A DNA stretch of 64,000 nt, from assembly GCF_002860205.1 (NCBI RefSeq), contig NZ_PGVB01000026.1, positions 24,025-88,024 of the forward strand. Reading direction: 5' to 3'. The DNA comes from Bacillus sp. T33-2 (GTDB lineage: Bacteria; Bacillota; Bacilli; Bacillales; Cytobacillaceae). Position numbers and translations under genes: made by a program. Below are positions 8,956-16,499 of the stretch, piece after piece (the stretch's first letter is position 1; each line of letters begins with the position of its first letter). Under the pieces are notes generated by a model. The model was given only the letters and a program-made list of their open reading frames with translations, did no database searches and was not told where the DNA came from.

Positions 8956-8969
8956 TACAGAAAATTGTA
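8956..8969. promoter_or_regulatory. Candidate YhfZ operator before the HAD gene
   Basis: TACAGAAAATTGTA, 10 of 14 bases identical to the perfect sites, with the same ATG-TACA left flank. It ends 55 bases before the HAD hydrolase start. Confidence 0.45.
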
Positions 8970-9024
8970 TATTCAGTACTGTTTAAATACTATTTTAGGA
9001 ACTTAATAGAAAGGGTGATGTTCG

Positions 9025-9792
9025 ATGTATCGAATGGTTTTTCTTGATATCGATGGCACGATTCTAAACACAAGAGAAGAGATGGATGAAAAGCTTATCA
9101 CCGCCATTGGAGAACTCCAGCAACGAGGGATATTAGTCGGGCTTGCCACTGGACGTTCTTTCGACGCCTCAATTATATACGGCGAGAAATTTGGCTGCTC
9201 AATGTATGTCACCTATAATGGTGGTTACGTCATTCACAACAAAAAAGTCATTCACGATGTCAAAATACCTGCGGCGCTGGCATATGAACTTTGCCGCAAA
9301 ACAGATGAACTGAAAGGGACTTATATACATTTCGCTGATCGCCAGTCAGTTTCCAATCACCCGCCCCGGGGCATCGAGTATCTACTCCCGAACGCAAAAA
9401 AAGCAGATATTGATCATACAAACCGGGATGCCCACCGTCTAGTCGTTTATCTCAATGCTGATGACAGGGCGGCTCTTCAAACGGATATTAGCGGGGCTGC
9501 CGTCTTTGATGAGGGTGACCGTCTGGAAGTCTTTTCAACGAAGTCAAAATGGTCAGGAATCCTTCCCTTGATCACTGAATTGGGTATCTTACCGGAGGAG
9601 GTCGTCACAATCGGCAATGGCACCAATGATATCGGCATGCTGTCATCAGCAGGTCTGGGGATCGCGATGCGGAATTCACCTGACTGTGTAAAGGAAAGCG
9701 CCGATTGGGTGACTGAAGATAACGACAATCATGGGGTAGTTTTGGCATTAAATAAGGTATTTAATTTAAACAATGATTTAGTCTCACGATAA
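9025..9792 (+). CDS. HAD-superfamily hydrolase, Cof type
   Basis: A 255-residue phosphatase-like protein. Motif I is FLDIDGT (residues 6-12), motif II is ATGRS (around 41-45), and the Cof-type cap lies in between. Motif IV is IGNGTNDIGM (around 196-205): the first acidic residue of the usual GDxxND is Asn here, while the second Asp is kept. Cof-type enzymes dephosphorylate sugar phosphates, nucleotides or PLP-related compounds. It is divergent from yhfZ and shares the TAC-N8-GTA palindrome, so it may remove phosphate from a product of the yhf pathway (inference). AAAGGGTGAT precedes the ATG. Confidence 0.85.
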   Translation: MYRMVFLDIDGTILNTREEMDEKLITAIGELQQRGILVGLATGRSFDASIIYGEKFGCSMYVTYNGGYVIHNKKVIHDVKIPAALAYELCRKTDELKGTYIHFADRQSVSNHPPRGIEYLLPNAKKADIDHTNRDAHRLVVYLNADDRAALQTDISGAAVFDEGDRLEVFSTKSKWSGILPLITELGILPEEVVTIGNGTNDIGMLSSAGLGIAMRNSPDCVKESADWVTEDNDNHGVVLALNKVFNLNNDLVSR

Positions 9793-9824
9793 CGCAGCAG
9801 CTGAGATTTCGTAAGAAAAATATG

Positions 9825-9852
9825 CAAGCGCAACTTCAACAAGTTACGCTTG
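9825..9852. repeat. Hairpin-rich intergenic element
   Basis: CAAGCGCAACTT, loop CAAC, then AAGTTACGCTTG forms a 12-bp stem with one mismatch. A second small hairpin (CGCA-TAGCAG-TGCG) follows within 25 bases. It sits between two converging genes with no obvious T run, so it looks more like a dispersed repeat remnant than a standard terminator. Confidence 0.4.
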
Positions 9853-9958
9853 TTTCGCATAGCAGTGCGATACAACTTCTGGTTTTACCAGTGCAAAGGT
9901 AATCAAGATCTATTCGATCAAGCAGTATCGGCGGCAGATGGCGTGCTACACAACATTA

Positions 9959-11251
9959 TTATTTCGGGATCGACATGATTCCCATGGCGACCAGAATATT
10001 GGCAATGATGCCGACCGCTATCGCCCCGACAGGCCCGACAGCGATACGGACAATCGGGCGTCCTGCAGCTTCATTCAACAAATACGTACCTGCTATGAAA
10101 AAGAACCCGAACCCGGGGGCAATCGCGTTGGCAGCATTGGCACCACCAATCAGAAGTGCCACTTCTAAAAGCTTTGTCATTGCGTTGCGTATATTTTCAC
10201 CGGAATTGCGCACACCCGGATATTTATCCAGGAACCTCGCAATGGAGCTCAGGAGCATGACTTCGGCAAAAATGATAATGATTCCGCCAATCAAAGCCAC
10301 CCACACATTGGGCGACAGCAAGCCGACAACGAAAATCAACGTAAAGCCGACCGGGCTGTAGACGCCAGTCGCAATAGCGGTACTGGCAACAAGGGGAATA
10401 AAGCCAAGGGCGCGGGCTGCGGCGGCGATGCCGGCATCTGTTCCTTTGTCCTCGGCCAGCAGGTTAAGGGAAATAGGGTCCCCGGCCATGATTGCCAGGT
10501 TGGTGGCAGCTGCGATCAGGCCGCCAATGACCATAAAGAAGGCCACATTCTTCTTGATTTTTGTTACTTTGCCACTGAACACTGCTGCTAAATCAATGGA
10601 TGGGCCATCTTCACGTTTTTCCTTTATGGCGAAAAATAATAAAAAGATCATTCCAGTAATTAGGGCCATGCCTTCCTGGTTCAGGGTAACCGCAGTGTCA
10701 GAAAAGGTCAGCGCCTTGCTCTCGTTCAGCCATACAGCCAGTTGGCGGATAAGTGCAGACACGATAAAGGTGAGGATTCCCTTTTTTATACTGAACTGCA
10801 GGGCAACAGCCAAGGCCGGAAAAGCCATAAAAGTGACGACGACGGGAGCCCCCACCTGTCCCAAAGCATCCATAAAATTTAACGGAAGCCGTTCAAACAA
10901 TTTTACAAAACCTTCAAGGCCTACAAGCAACCCGGCTCCATAGGATCCGCCAATCAAGGCTGCCAAAGGTGTGCCCCATTTACTTTTCGGGGTGATCAGC
11001 CCAATTATGTCCGTTCCGAGCAGGATACTGTGCACCAGAATGATGCTCGCTGATAAGGTGAAAGGTATCCCGAATCCAATCACGAGCCCGAAGCTCATAG
11101 CAAATGCGGTAAACGCCAAGTCCCGCCGGTTCAGCCTGCCCTCTGCATGTTCTGATACAATCGGGCGGAGACCATCATTGAACACCGCGATATTCATATT
11201 TGCAAGAACAGCGGCCACAGCCCCAATCAACACAATCAGCGTCATTTCCAT
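9959..11251 (-). CDS. YhfT-like polytopic membrane protein, copy 2
   Basis: A 430-residue membrane protein clearly homologous to the YhfT protein at 5301-6800: NDGLRPIVSEHAEGR near residue 26, LLVGLEGFVKLFERLP, KYPGVRNSGENIRNAM, and the C-terminal NEAAGRPIVRIAVGPVGAI. It is close to the usual YhfT length and lacks the charged loop of copy 1. It forms a compact three-gene cassette with the next two genes, without any of the yhf enzymes, so the T-U-Y trio can work as a unit of its own. The substrate is unknown. The start is ATG with a TAACAGGGGGTAACAG leader. Confidence 0.82.
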   Translation of the reverse strand: MEMTLIVLIGAVAAVLANMNIAVFNDGLRPIVSEHAEGRLNRRDLAFTAFAMSFGLVIGFGIPFTLSASIILVHSILLGTDIIGLITPKSKWGTPLAALIGGSYGAGLLVGLEGFVKLFERLPLNFMDALGQVGAPVVVTFMAFPALAVALQFSIKKGILTFIVSALIRQLAVWLNESKALTFSDTAVTLNQEGMALITGMIFLLFFAIKEKREDGPSIDLAAVFSGKVTKIKKNVAFFMVIGGLIAAATNLAIMAGDPISLNLLAEDKGTDAGIAAAARALGFIPLVASTAIATGVYSPVGFTLIFVVGLLSPNVWVALIGGIIIIFAEVMLLSSIARFLDKYPGVRNSGENIRNAMTKLLEVALLIGGANAANAIAPGFGFFFIAGTYLLNEAAGRPIVRIAVGPVGAIAVGIIANILVAMGIMSIPK

Positions 11252-11256
11252 CTCTG

Positions 11257-11625
11257 TTACCCCCTGTTATTTAATGTTTTGATAGCGGTTAAAATCAGCG
11301 GGACAGCCACATCTTTATGGTCACCCGTGAATCCGAATGCCTTTTTCCCCTCATTGACAGCGCTTACAATTTTTGATTCAACAGGTTTCTTTCCAGGCAT
11401 GGACACTGTTTCGCAGTTTTGTTTGCCAAGAATGGCTATGGCCATGGCCAACGCTCCGCCTCCGCCAGTCGAACACGCACCAAAATAATAATCCGCCTGT
11501 CCCATTTTAATCGCCATTGCAGCGTCCAAATCTGATTTGATCACCGTGGAAATGCTGCTGTCAAACTGTTTAATTAAGCTTTCAATCTCTTTTTTGTCAA
11601 CCTGCCCGCCAATCACTATTTTCAT
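11257..11625 (-). CDS. YhfU-like small glycine-rich protein, copy 2 (DUF2620)
   Basis: A 122-residue paralogue of the protein at 6810-7181. YYFGACSTGGGGAL with Cys51 and NCETV with Cys71 repeat the copy 1 pattern, including the 20-residue Cys spacing. It overlaps yhfY2 by 4 bases (ATGA) and lies 5 bp before yhfT2, as expected for a protein complex made in fixed ratio. Function is unknown. Confidence 0.8.
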   Translation of the reverse strand: MKIVIGGQVDKKEIESLIKQFDSSISTVIKSDLDAAMAIKMGQADYYFGACSTGGGGALAMAIAILGKQNCETVSMPGKKPVESKIVSAVNEGKKAFGFTGDHKDVAVPLILTAIKTLNNRG

Positions 11626-12005
11626 ATTTTCTTATGTCCTCCTCGATTTTGTTTAAAAACATTTGTGTAATGGATCAGTAAATAACCAATTTCCCCATCC
11701 GGCAGTGGATATCCATGCAGACTTTCAATATGTTTAATTTCCTTGAGCACCAGAGGATAATAGTCGGTTTGCGGTATCTCTTTAAGAAGTTCAGGCATTG
11801 GCGCTTCGATATCTTCCCCCCTTTCAATCCTGGTGATGGCACATGGCAAATGGGTAAACAGCATTTCCGCGCTTTGGATATCATCGGTTCCCAGTATCAG
11901 CTGCATCTGTTGAAAAGCCTTTAACGTAAGGTCAGCCGAGCGGTGTGAAATCACATTTGATTGTGTCAGCAATGATAACCGTTCTCTTAATTCGGTAATG
12001 TTCAT
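11622..12005 (-). CDS. YhfY-like PRD-domain protein, copy 2
   Basis: A 127-residue stand-alone PRD. It keeps both expected histidines: His52 in LFTHLPCAITRI and His112 in EIGYLLIHYTNV. It therefore looks like the complete form of the domain whose second histidine is Tyr in copy 1. It starts the second cassette, with GGAGGA before the ATG. No regulator gene lies beside this cassette, but a TAC-N8-GTA palindrome lies just upstream. Confidence 0.78.
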   Translation of the reverse strand: MNITELRERLSLLTQSNVISHRSADLTLKAFQQMQLILGTDDIQSAEMLFTHLPCAITRIERGEDIEAPMPELLKEIPQTDYYPLVLKEIKHIESLHGYPLPDGEIGYLLIHYTNVFKQNRGGHKKI

Positions 12006-12022
12006 AAAATCCTCCAGCAGAA

Positions 12023-12036
12023 TACCATATTTAGTA
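12023..12036. promoter_or_regulatory. Candidate YhfZ operator before the second cassette
   Basis: TACCATATTTAGTA, TAC-N8-GTA, 10 of 14 bases identical to the perfect sites. It lies directly upstream of the SD of yhfY2, a position suited to repression. Confidence 0.4.
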
Positions 12037-12037
12037 T

Positions 12038-12295
12038 ATTAAGAGTGAAGAAAAACTAGAACCTCATTCCTTTTTCCTTCCATGACTAGCTGCGTGGTTC
12101 TATTAAGGATGTTTTATGCTATGGCGTGACGCTGCGTCTTGGGATCGCTCAATCACTGCCCGACAATAACATACAAAATTCTTACATTATTAGTTTAACT
12201 TTTACAATTTTAGAGTTCAATAGGATGATTGATGTAACTTGATTGTAACTGCGACAGGTATTGTTAGAGGTAATTAATGCATAGGAGGTTGTTTC
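12038..12295. other. Intergenic region between yhfY2 and the broken esterase
   Basis: No credible gene was seen. It holds the divergent promoters by position. A GC-rich stretch around 12110-12160 resembles the degenerate repeat-like DNA seen elsewhere in this window, but no second copy was confirmed. Confidence 0.4.
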
Positions 12296-12700
12296 ATGCG
12301 GAAGCTGCGCTTTATATTGGCTGTCATGTTTTTGTTTGCGATGCCTGTAAATCTGGTTGCGGCTGAGAACGATGCAGCAGTAAGAGGCTCATTCACAAAT
12401 GAAGATGGTACACGTCCTTACGAGTTTTTTATCCCGGTGAAAATCAATAAGAAAGCCCCTTTAGTGGTCATGCTGCATGGCTGCACCCAAAATGCACAGG
12501 ATTTTGCAGCTGGAACAGAGATGAACCAGCTTGCGAAAAAGCATGGCTTTTTTGTACTATACCCGGAACAATCCGCAGATTACAATGCCAACAAGTGCTG
12601 GAACTGGTTCGAGGAAATCAGCATGCTGTCGGCCATCAATTCAATTTATCTCGTCTATTCAGCTTTCCTGAATAGTTTTGGGAATGAAAAGAAAGCATGA
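12296..12700 (+). pseudogene. Truncated PHB-depolymerase-type esterase
   Basis: A 134-residue product that begins well: GGAGG site, signal peptide (about residues 1-24, ending LVAA), and the poly(3-hydroxybutyrate) depolymerase/esterase landmarks VVMLHGCTQNAQDFA (around 59-73) and CWNWFE (around 101-106). Full-length relatives run to about 300 residues and carry a GxSxG nucleophile, Asp and His after this point. Here the frame passes into ISMLSAINS and stops, with no nucleophile. A deletion that removed the catalytic region is the simplest explanation. It is probably not an active enzyme. Confidence 0.72.
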
Positions 12701-12727
12701 TTACCGCTGCTTTGAGTCAGAAAAGCA

Positions 12728-12747
12728 TTAATCAAAGGTTTGATTAA
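12728..12747. repeat. 20-bp palindrome, copy 1 (one central mismatch)
   Basis: TTAATCAAAGGTTTGATTAA. The same palindrome with a CG centre is found at 22886 and 29270, and a degenerate copy at 29875. All are intergenic. Confidence 0.6.
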
Positions 12748-12778
12748 TTGCCGCTTTTAACTGCTGTAACTGGAATTT

Positions 12779-12816
12779 AAAAAAGCCACCCTCATCTCAT
12801 GAAATGTAGGGTGGCA
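12779..12816 (-). terminator. Terminator of the lyase gene
   Basis: Minus-strand GCCACCCT...AGGGTGGC stem followed by a run of six T. A clearly similar hairpin lies at 29940. Confidence 0.75.
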
Positions 12817-12874
12817 TTGTTATTTTCTTTTCTAAAATCGAAATATCTTTTGTTATAGCAAGCCGTGTGAGCTT

Positions 12875-14365
12875 TTAAAAACTGTATTCGAGCAATTGTT
12901 TCCTCCTGTTATTCAATTTATCGACAGTTAATTCGTATTCCTCAAGCTGCCGGAGCAGCGTTTGCTTTCTTTCGCCAATCATTCTTTTAACTTCTTTCGG
13001 GCTTGGGCCGCCCTGGATGCTCCTGATCTCAACGAAGTATTCTGGTGAGATGATTTTTTTCCATTCTTCTTCTGATAGGGATACCTCGACGAATTCTTTT
13101 ATCATCGTATTAATCTCGTCTATCTCCCAGTCATATAATTCTTTTTGCTCTTTGATCGTTCTTTTTGAGATGTGGCTGGCAATGGAGTGTGCTTTTCTAA
13201 ACGAGATTCCATAATCTCTTGACAGGGTATCTGCCAGCTCGGTAATCGTAATACTCGATTTTGCCGCCATTTTCTTTGTGTGCTCATCATTTACATTCAA
13301 GGTGGCGATCACAGCATACATAAGCTTCATTACACGGTTTGCATTATTGAAAGCCCGGTATAAATGGGGCTGCAGATCATCCTCCGTATCGACGATGTCA
13401 CCAAACGGAGTATTGTGAACCATATTCATGGCAGCCAAGGCATCCCCATACGCGCTGCTGGCTATCGAGCGTGAATGTTCGATTGACACCGGATTTCTCT
13501 TCTGCGGCATGATGCTGCTGCACTGTACATATGGGTCTGCAACATAAAAAGTTCCGAATTCCCTTGTCACATGCTGCAGGAAATCCTGGATCCATCTTCC
13601 TGTATTGACCATACAGGTCATCAGCGCTGTAGAGGTCTCCAGTAAATAATCGGCACCCGCGATAGAGTCATACGAATTCTCAATCAGTTTATCAAAACCC
13701 AATAATTCGCATGTCCGGTTGCGGCTGATTGGAAAACCCGTTGTGGTGAGTGCAGCCGCCCCCAGGGATGACTGATTGACAGTTTCATAGGCAGACCATA
13801 AGCGCGTGATGTCCCTTTGCAAAACGTCATAAATAGCAAGGAAATAATGCCCCAACGTCGTCGGCTGTGCCGGTTGAGTATGGGTATAACCCGTAATATA
13901 GGTTTCCGTGTGCCGCTCTGATTGCATGAGCAACGCTTCGCTTAATTGATATGAACTTTTTAGGAGGCTCAAGAGATGTCCCCTCAGCACCAGCCGGTAC
14001 ATGGCGATGCCCATATCATTCCGGCTGCGGCCGATATGTATTTTCCCAGCCAATTCAGCGCCGATTTCTTCACCAATTTTAGCCTCCATCATGAAAAACA
14101 GATCTTCAAATTGAGGCTGATAAGCTAACGAAGCGATTTCCGTTTTCGCAACCTTATTAATGCCCTCCAGCATAACCTTTGCTTCGTCTTCCCGGATGAT
14201 TTTTTGCTCAGCCAGCATGATCACATGCGCGCGATGGATATCAAACATGACATCGAACAGGTAATCCCGCTGGTCATTAAATACAGGCATTAACAGCTCT
14301 TCCACGTAGGTTTTGCCAGGAAAAGCGATTCCTTCATTCTTGATAAAATCCTCTAGCTTGCTCAT
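12875..14365 (-). CDS. Argininosuccinate-lyase-like enzyme (fumarase/aspartase superfamily)
   Basis: A 496-residue protein with the ArgH-type landmarks KIHIGRSRND (around 106-115), GYTHTQPAQPTTLGH (around 159-173) and the superfamily signature SSIMPQKRNP (around 283-292), whose Ser is the catalytic base in relatives. It is longer than ordinary ArgH (about 460) and is not beside argG. It stands after an ABC importer and ROK regulator, so it more likely breaks a C-N bond in an imported succinyl or aspartyl adduct, as EDDS lyase does, than makes arginine. That substrate idea is inference. The start ATG has GGAG 11 bases upstream. It may be in the same operon as the importer, separated by a repeat array. 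Confidence 0.82.
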   Translation of the reverse strand: MSKLEDFIKNEGIAFPGKTYVEELLMPVFNDQRDYLFDVMFDIHRAHVIMLAEQKIIREDEAKVMLEGINKVAKTEIASLAYQPQFEDLFFMMEAKIGEEIGAELAGKIHIGRSRNDMGIAMYRLVLRGHLLSLLKSSYQLSEALLMQSERHTETYITGYTHTQPAQPTTLGHYFLAIYDVLQRDITRLWSAYETVNQSSLGAAALTTTGFPISRNRTCELLGFDKLIENSYDSIAGADYLLETSTALMTCMVNTGRWIQDFLQHVTREFGTFYVADPYVQCSSIMPQKRNPVSIEHSRSIASSAYGDALAAMNMVHNTPFGDIVDTEDDLQPHLYRAFNNANRVMKLMYAVIATLNVNDEHTKKMAAKSSITITELADTLSRDYGISFRKAHSIASHISKRTIKEQKELYDWEIDEINTMIKEFVEVSLSEEEWKKIISPEYFVEIRSIQGGPSPKEVKRMIGERKQTLLRQLEEYELTVDKLNNRRKQLLEYSF

Positions 14366-14807
14366 TTTTTTCAGCTCCGATTTTTCCTTTGATTGGGCGT
14401 TGTTCCTGTTCAGACACGCAGTGTGCGGTTAACGATAATTCACCGCATAATTGTTCTATACAGGGACTATTTTTTTGACATTTCGCCATATAATTTCATG
14501 GCAAGAACCTTATTTCGATATTTCGGCGCATAATTTCTAGGTAAGTGCATTCTTTTTTTGTGGGAAGTACGATTTATTCCCTGTAAGTGTGAATTTATTC
14601 CCGATAAGTGCAATTATAATCCCAGTAAGTGCAATTATAATCCCGGTAAGTCCGATTATATTCCCAGTACGTGTAAAAAATTTCCAACCGGACCCTATCT
14701 TTTTTAAAACGAGGGACCAAACCTAACCCAATCGATACGAAACAAAGACCTGGATCCGACCCTGTCCCTTTCCGGTCCTGGCGATACGCAAAACACCTCA
14801 TTATACT
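14366..14807. repeat. Intergenic stretch with a 21-bp tandem array
   Basis: No gene was seen. Units beginning CCCRGTAAGTGCAATTATAAT start at 14600, 14621, 14642 and 14663, an exact 21-bp period. Looser related units (ATTTCGCCATATAATTTC and ATTTCGGCGCATAATTTC) lie at about 14480-14550. The unit is the reverse complement of the ACCGGGATTATA units at 49200-49295. Confidence 0.7.
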
Positions 14808-16499
14808 CTAAGATAAAGACTGCTCAGCTTTAACCCCAAAAAACTTATTTGAGATGAACAGGACAACGGCAATCAAGGCGATCTGGATCATCCCGTAGGC
14901 AGCTGCCTGGCCCATGTTGAACATCCTGAGCTGGTTCATGATCTCGATCGAAATTGGGCGGTTGGAGATGGTGTACAGTAACACCGAGGTCGGAAATTCC
15001 CCGACCGATTCAACGAAAGCAAGCAGTGTTCCCGCTAACACACCAGGCATGATGATTGGCAGGATAACTTTCCTGAACGTATAGAACCATTTGGCCCCCA
15101 GGCTTCTCGATGCTTCTTCGATTGAATCATCCAGCTGCTCCAGGACGGCATTTGTCGATCTTACCACTAATGGAATGTGTCGGATAAAGTAAGCCAGGGG
15201 CAATATCCAGAATGTCCCGACGAGAATGTTTCCAAAGGAAAAAACGTTAGGCTCATTAAACGCGAAAATAAGGTTCATCCCGATAACTGTGGCAGGCAAT
15301 GCCCAAGGAATCATGACCAGGATGTCAACGAAATTCTTGCCGATGAATTTCCGTTTCACCAGCACATAAGACGTTAAAACACCGAAAACCAAGTTGCCCG
15401 CTGTAGCAATAAAGGACAATAGCAAACTATTTTTTAACGGTTTAAATATATTCGGATCCTCAAACAACAACCGGTAGTTTTCAAAGTTGAAAACGGTCGG
15501 ATAGGTCTGCCATGTCCATGTCCCGTCCGGCACCAATGACAGCAGCAGTATCGTGAAGTGCGGCAGCAGCAAAATAACTACACCAATGATCCCTGTCAAT
15601 ACCAGTACCCATTTCAAGACAGGGTTTTTCACCTCGCTGCGGTGGGCCCCGATACCTTTTGAAGCCATACGGTAATCCTTCCGGTTTTGATACCAGCGCA
15701 TAAATAACAGGAATGCGATCGAAACAACCGAAAGGATGACGGATTGCGTCGCGGCAACCTCCATATCCCCATTAATCTTCGAAAAGTAGATTTGCAGGCT
15801 TAACACCCGGTACCCGCCGGCGAGCAAAAACGGGGCGCTGAACGAGGCCATCGAGATCATGAACACCAGCAGGGACGCGGCAACAATTGCCGGGGTCAAA
15901 AGCGGGAACGTCACTTTCCAGAAGACTTTTGAACGGCTGGCTCCCAAATTGTATGCAGCTTCCTCGAGTGACGGGTCAATTTTGTTAATTGCCGACGACA
16001 CTGTCATATAAAAATAAACATACATCGTATATGCGTGCACGATCAGGATTCCGGATACCCCGCCAATTTTAAAAGGAACCTTCTCAAGGCCAAATAAATC
16101 CTTTATTGCATTTGGTACAAGCCCTGTTTCTCCATATAAAAACATGAACGACATGACTCCGACCAGTGATGGAAGAACAATAGGCATGATCGCCGCTGTT
16201 GAAAAAAAGCTTCGTCCCGGAAAATCATACCGGTTAAAAATAAACGCGAGCGGAATGCCGATCAGGGCACTGACGATCACACTTAAAACTGAAATATAAA
16301 CAGAATTCCATAATGCCTGCAGGTTCGTTTTCGATTCCTGGCTGAAGAAATCCTGATAATTCCCAAAGTTTATCGATCCGTCTTTATGCAGGCTTTCTAT
16401 AAAGGTCCTCAATGATGGATAAAGCACATAGGCAACCAATACTAAAAGCACAGGTATCAGCAGCAGGATCGTGAATCTGGTGTCACGGTTTTTTATCAT
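14808..16499 (-). CDS. ABC importer permease, two fused membrane domains
   Basis: A 563-residue inner-membrane protein with two MetI-type permease halves, as in FbpB, ThiP and 2-aminoethylphosphonate permeases. Each half has an EAA loop: EEAAYNLGASRSKVFWKV near residue 179 and EEASRSLGAKWFYTFRKV near 460. About twelve membrane segments are expected. The ATGA overlap with the ATPase gene (4 bases) shows close coupling. Substrate cannot be read from the sequence; the family imports ferric ion, thiamine, phosphonates or polyamines. Confidence 0.88.
   Translation of the reverse strand: MIKNRDTRFTILLLIPVLLVLVAYVLYPSLRTFIESLHKDGSINFGNYQDFFSQESKTNLQALWNSVYISVLSVIVSALIGIPLAFIFNRYDFPGRSFFSTAAIMPIVLPSLVGVMSFMFLYGETGLVPNAIKDLFGLEKVPFKIGGVSGILIVHAYTMYVYFYMTVSSAINKIDPSLEEAAYNLGASRSKVFWKVTFPLLTPAIVAASLLVFMISMASFSAPFLLAGGYRVLSLQIYFSKINGDMEVAATQSVILSVVSIAFLLFMRWYQNRKDYRMASKGIGAHRSEVKNPVLKWVLVLTGIIGVVILLLPHFTILLLSLVPDGTWTWQTYPTVFNFENYRLLFEDPNIFKPLKNSLLLSFIATAGNLVFGVLTSYVLVKRKFIGKNFVDILVMIPWALPATVIGMNLIFAFNEPNVFSFGNILVGTFWILPLAYFIRHIPLVVRSTNAVLEQLDDSIEEASRSLGAKWFYTFRKVILPIIMPGVLAGTLLAFVESVGEFPTSVLLYTISNRPISIEIMNQLRMFNMGQAAAYGMIQIALIAVVLFISNKFFGVKAEQSLS

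Noticed and set aside
10428..10943. Open frame of 171 codons antisense to yhfT2
   Set aside because: No ribosome site, unusual composition, lies wholly inside a well-supported membrane-protein gene.
12875..14365. Biosynthetic ArgH of the arginine pathway
   Set aside because: No argG or other arg gene nearby, longer than ArgH, and the context is an importer and ROK regulator; the specific name was withheld.
14595..14801. Minus-strand frame with repeated TYWDYN-like residues
   Set aside because: It is a translation of the 21-bp tandem array and has no ribosome site.
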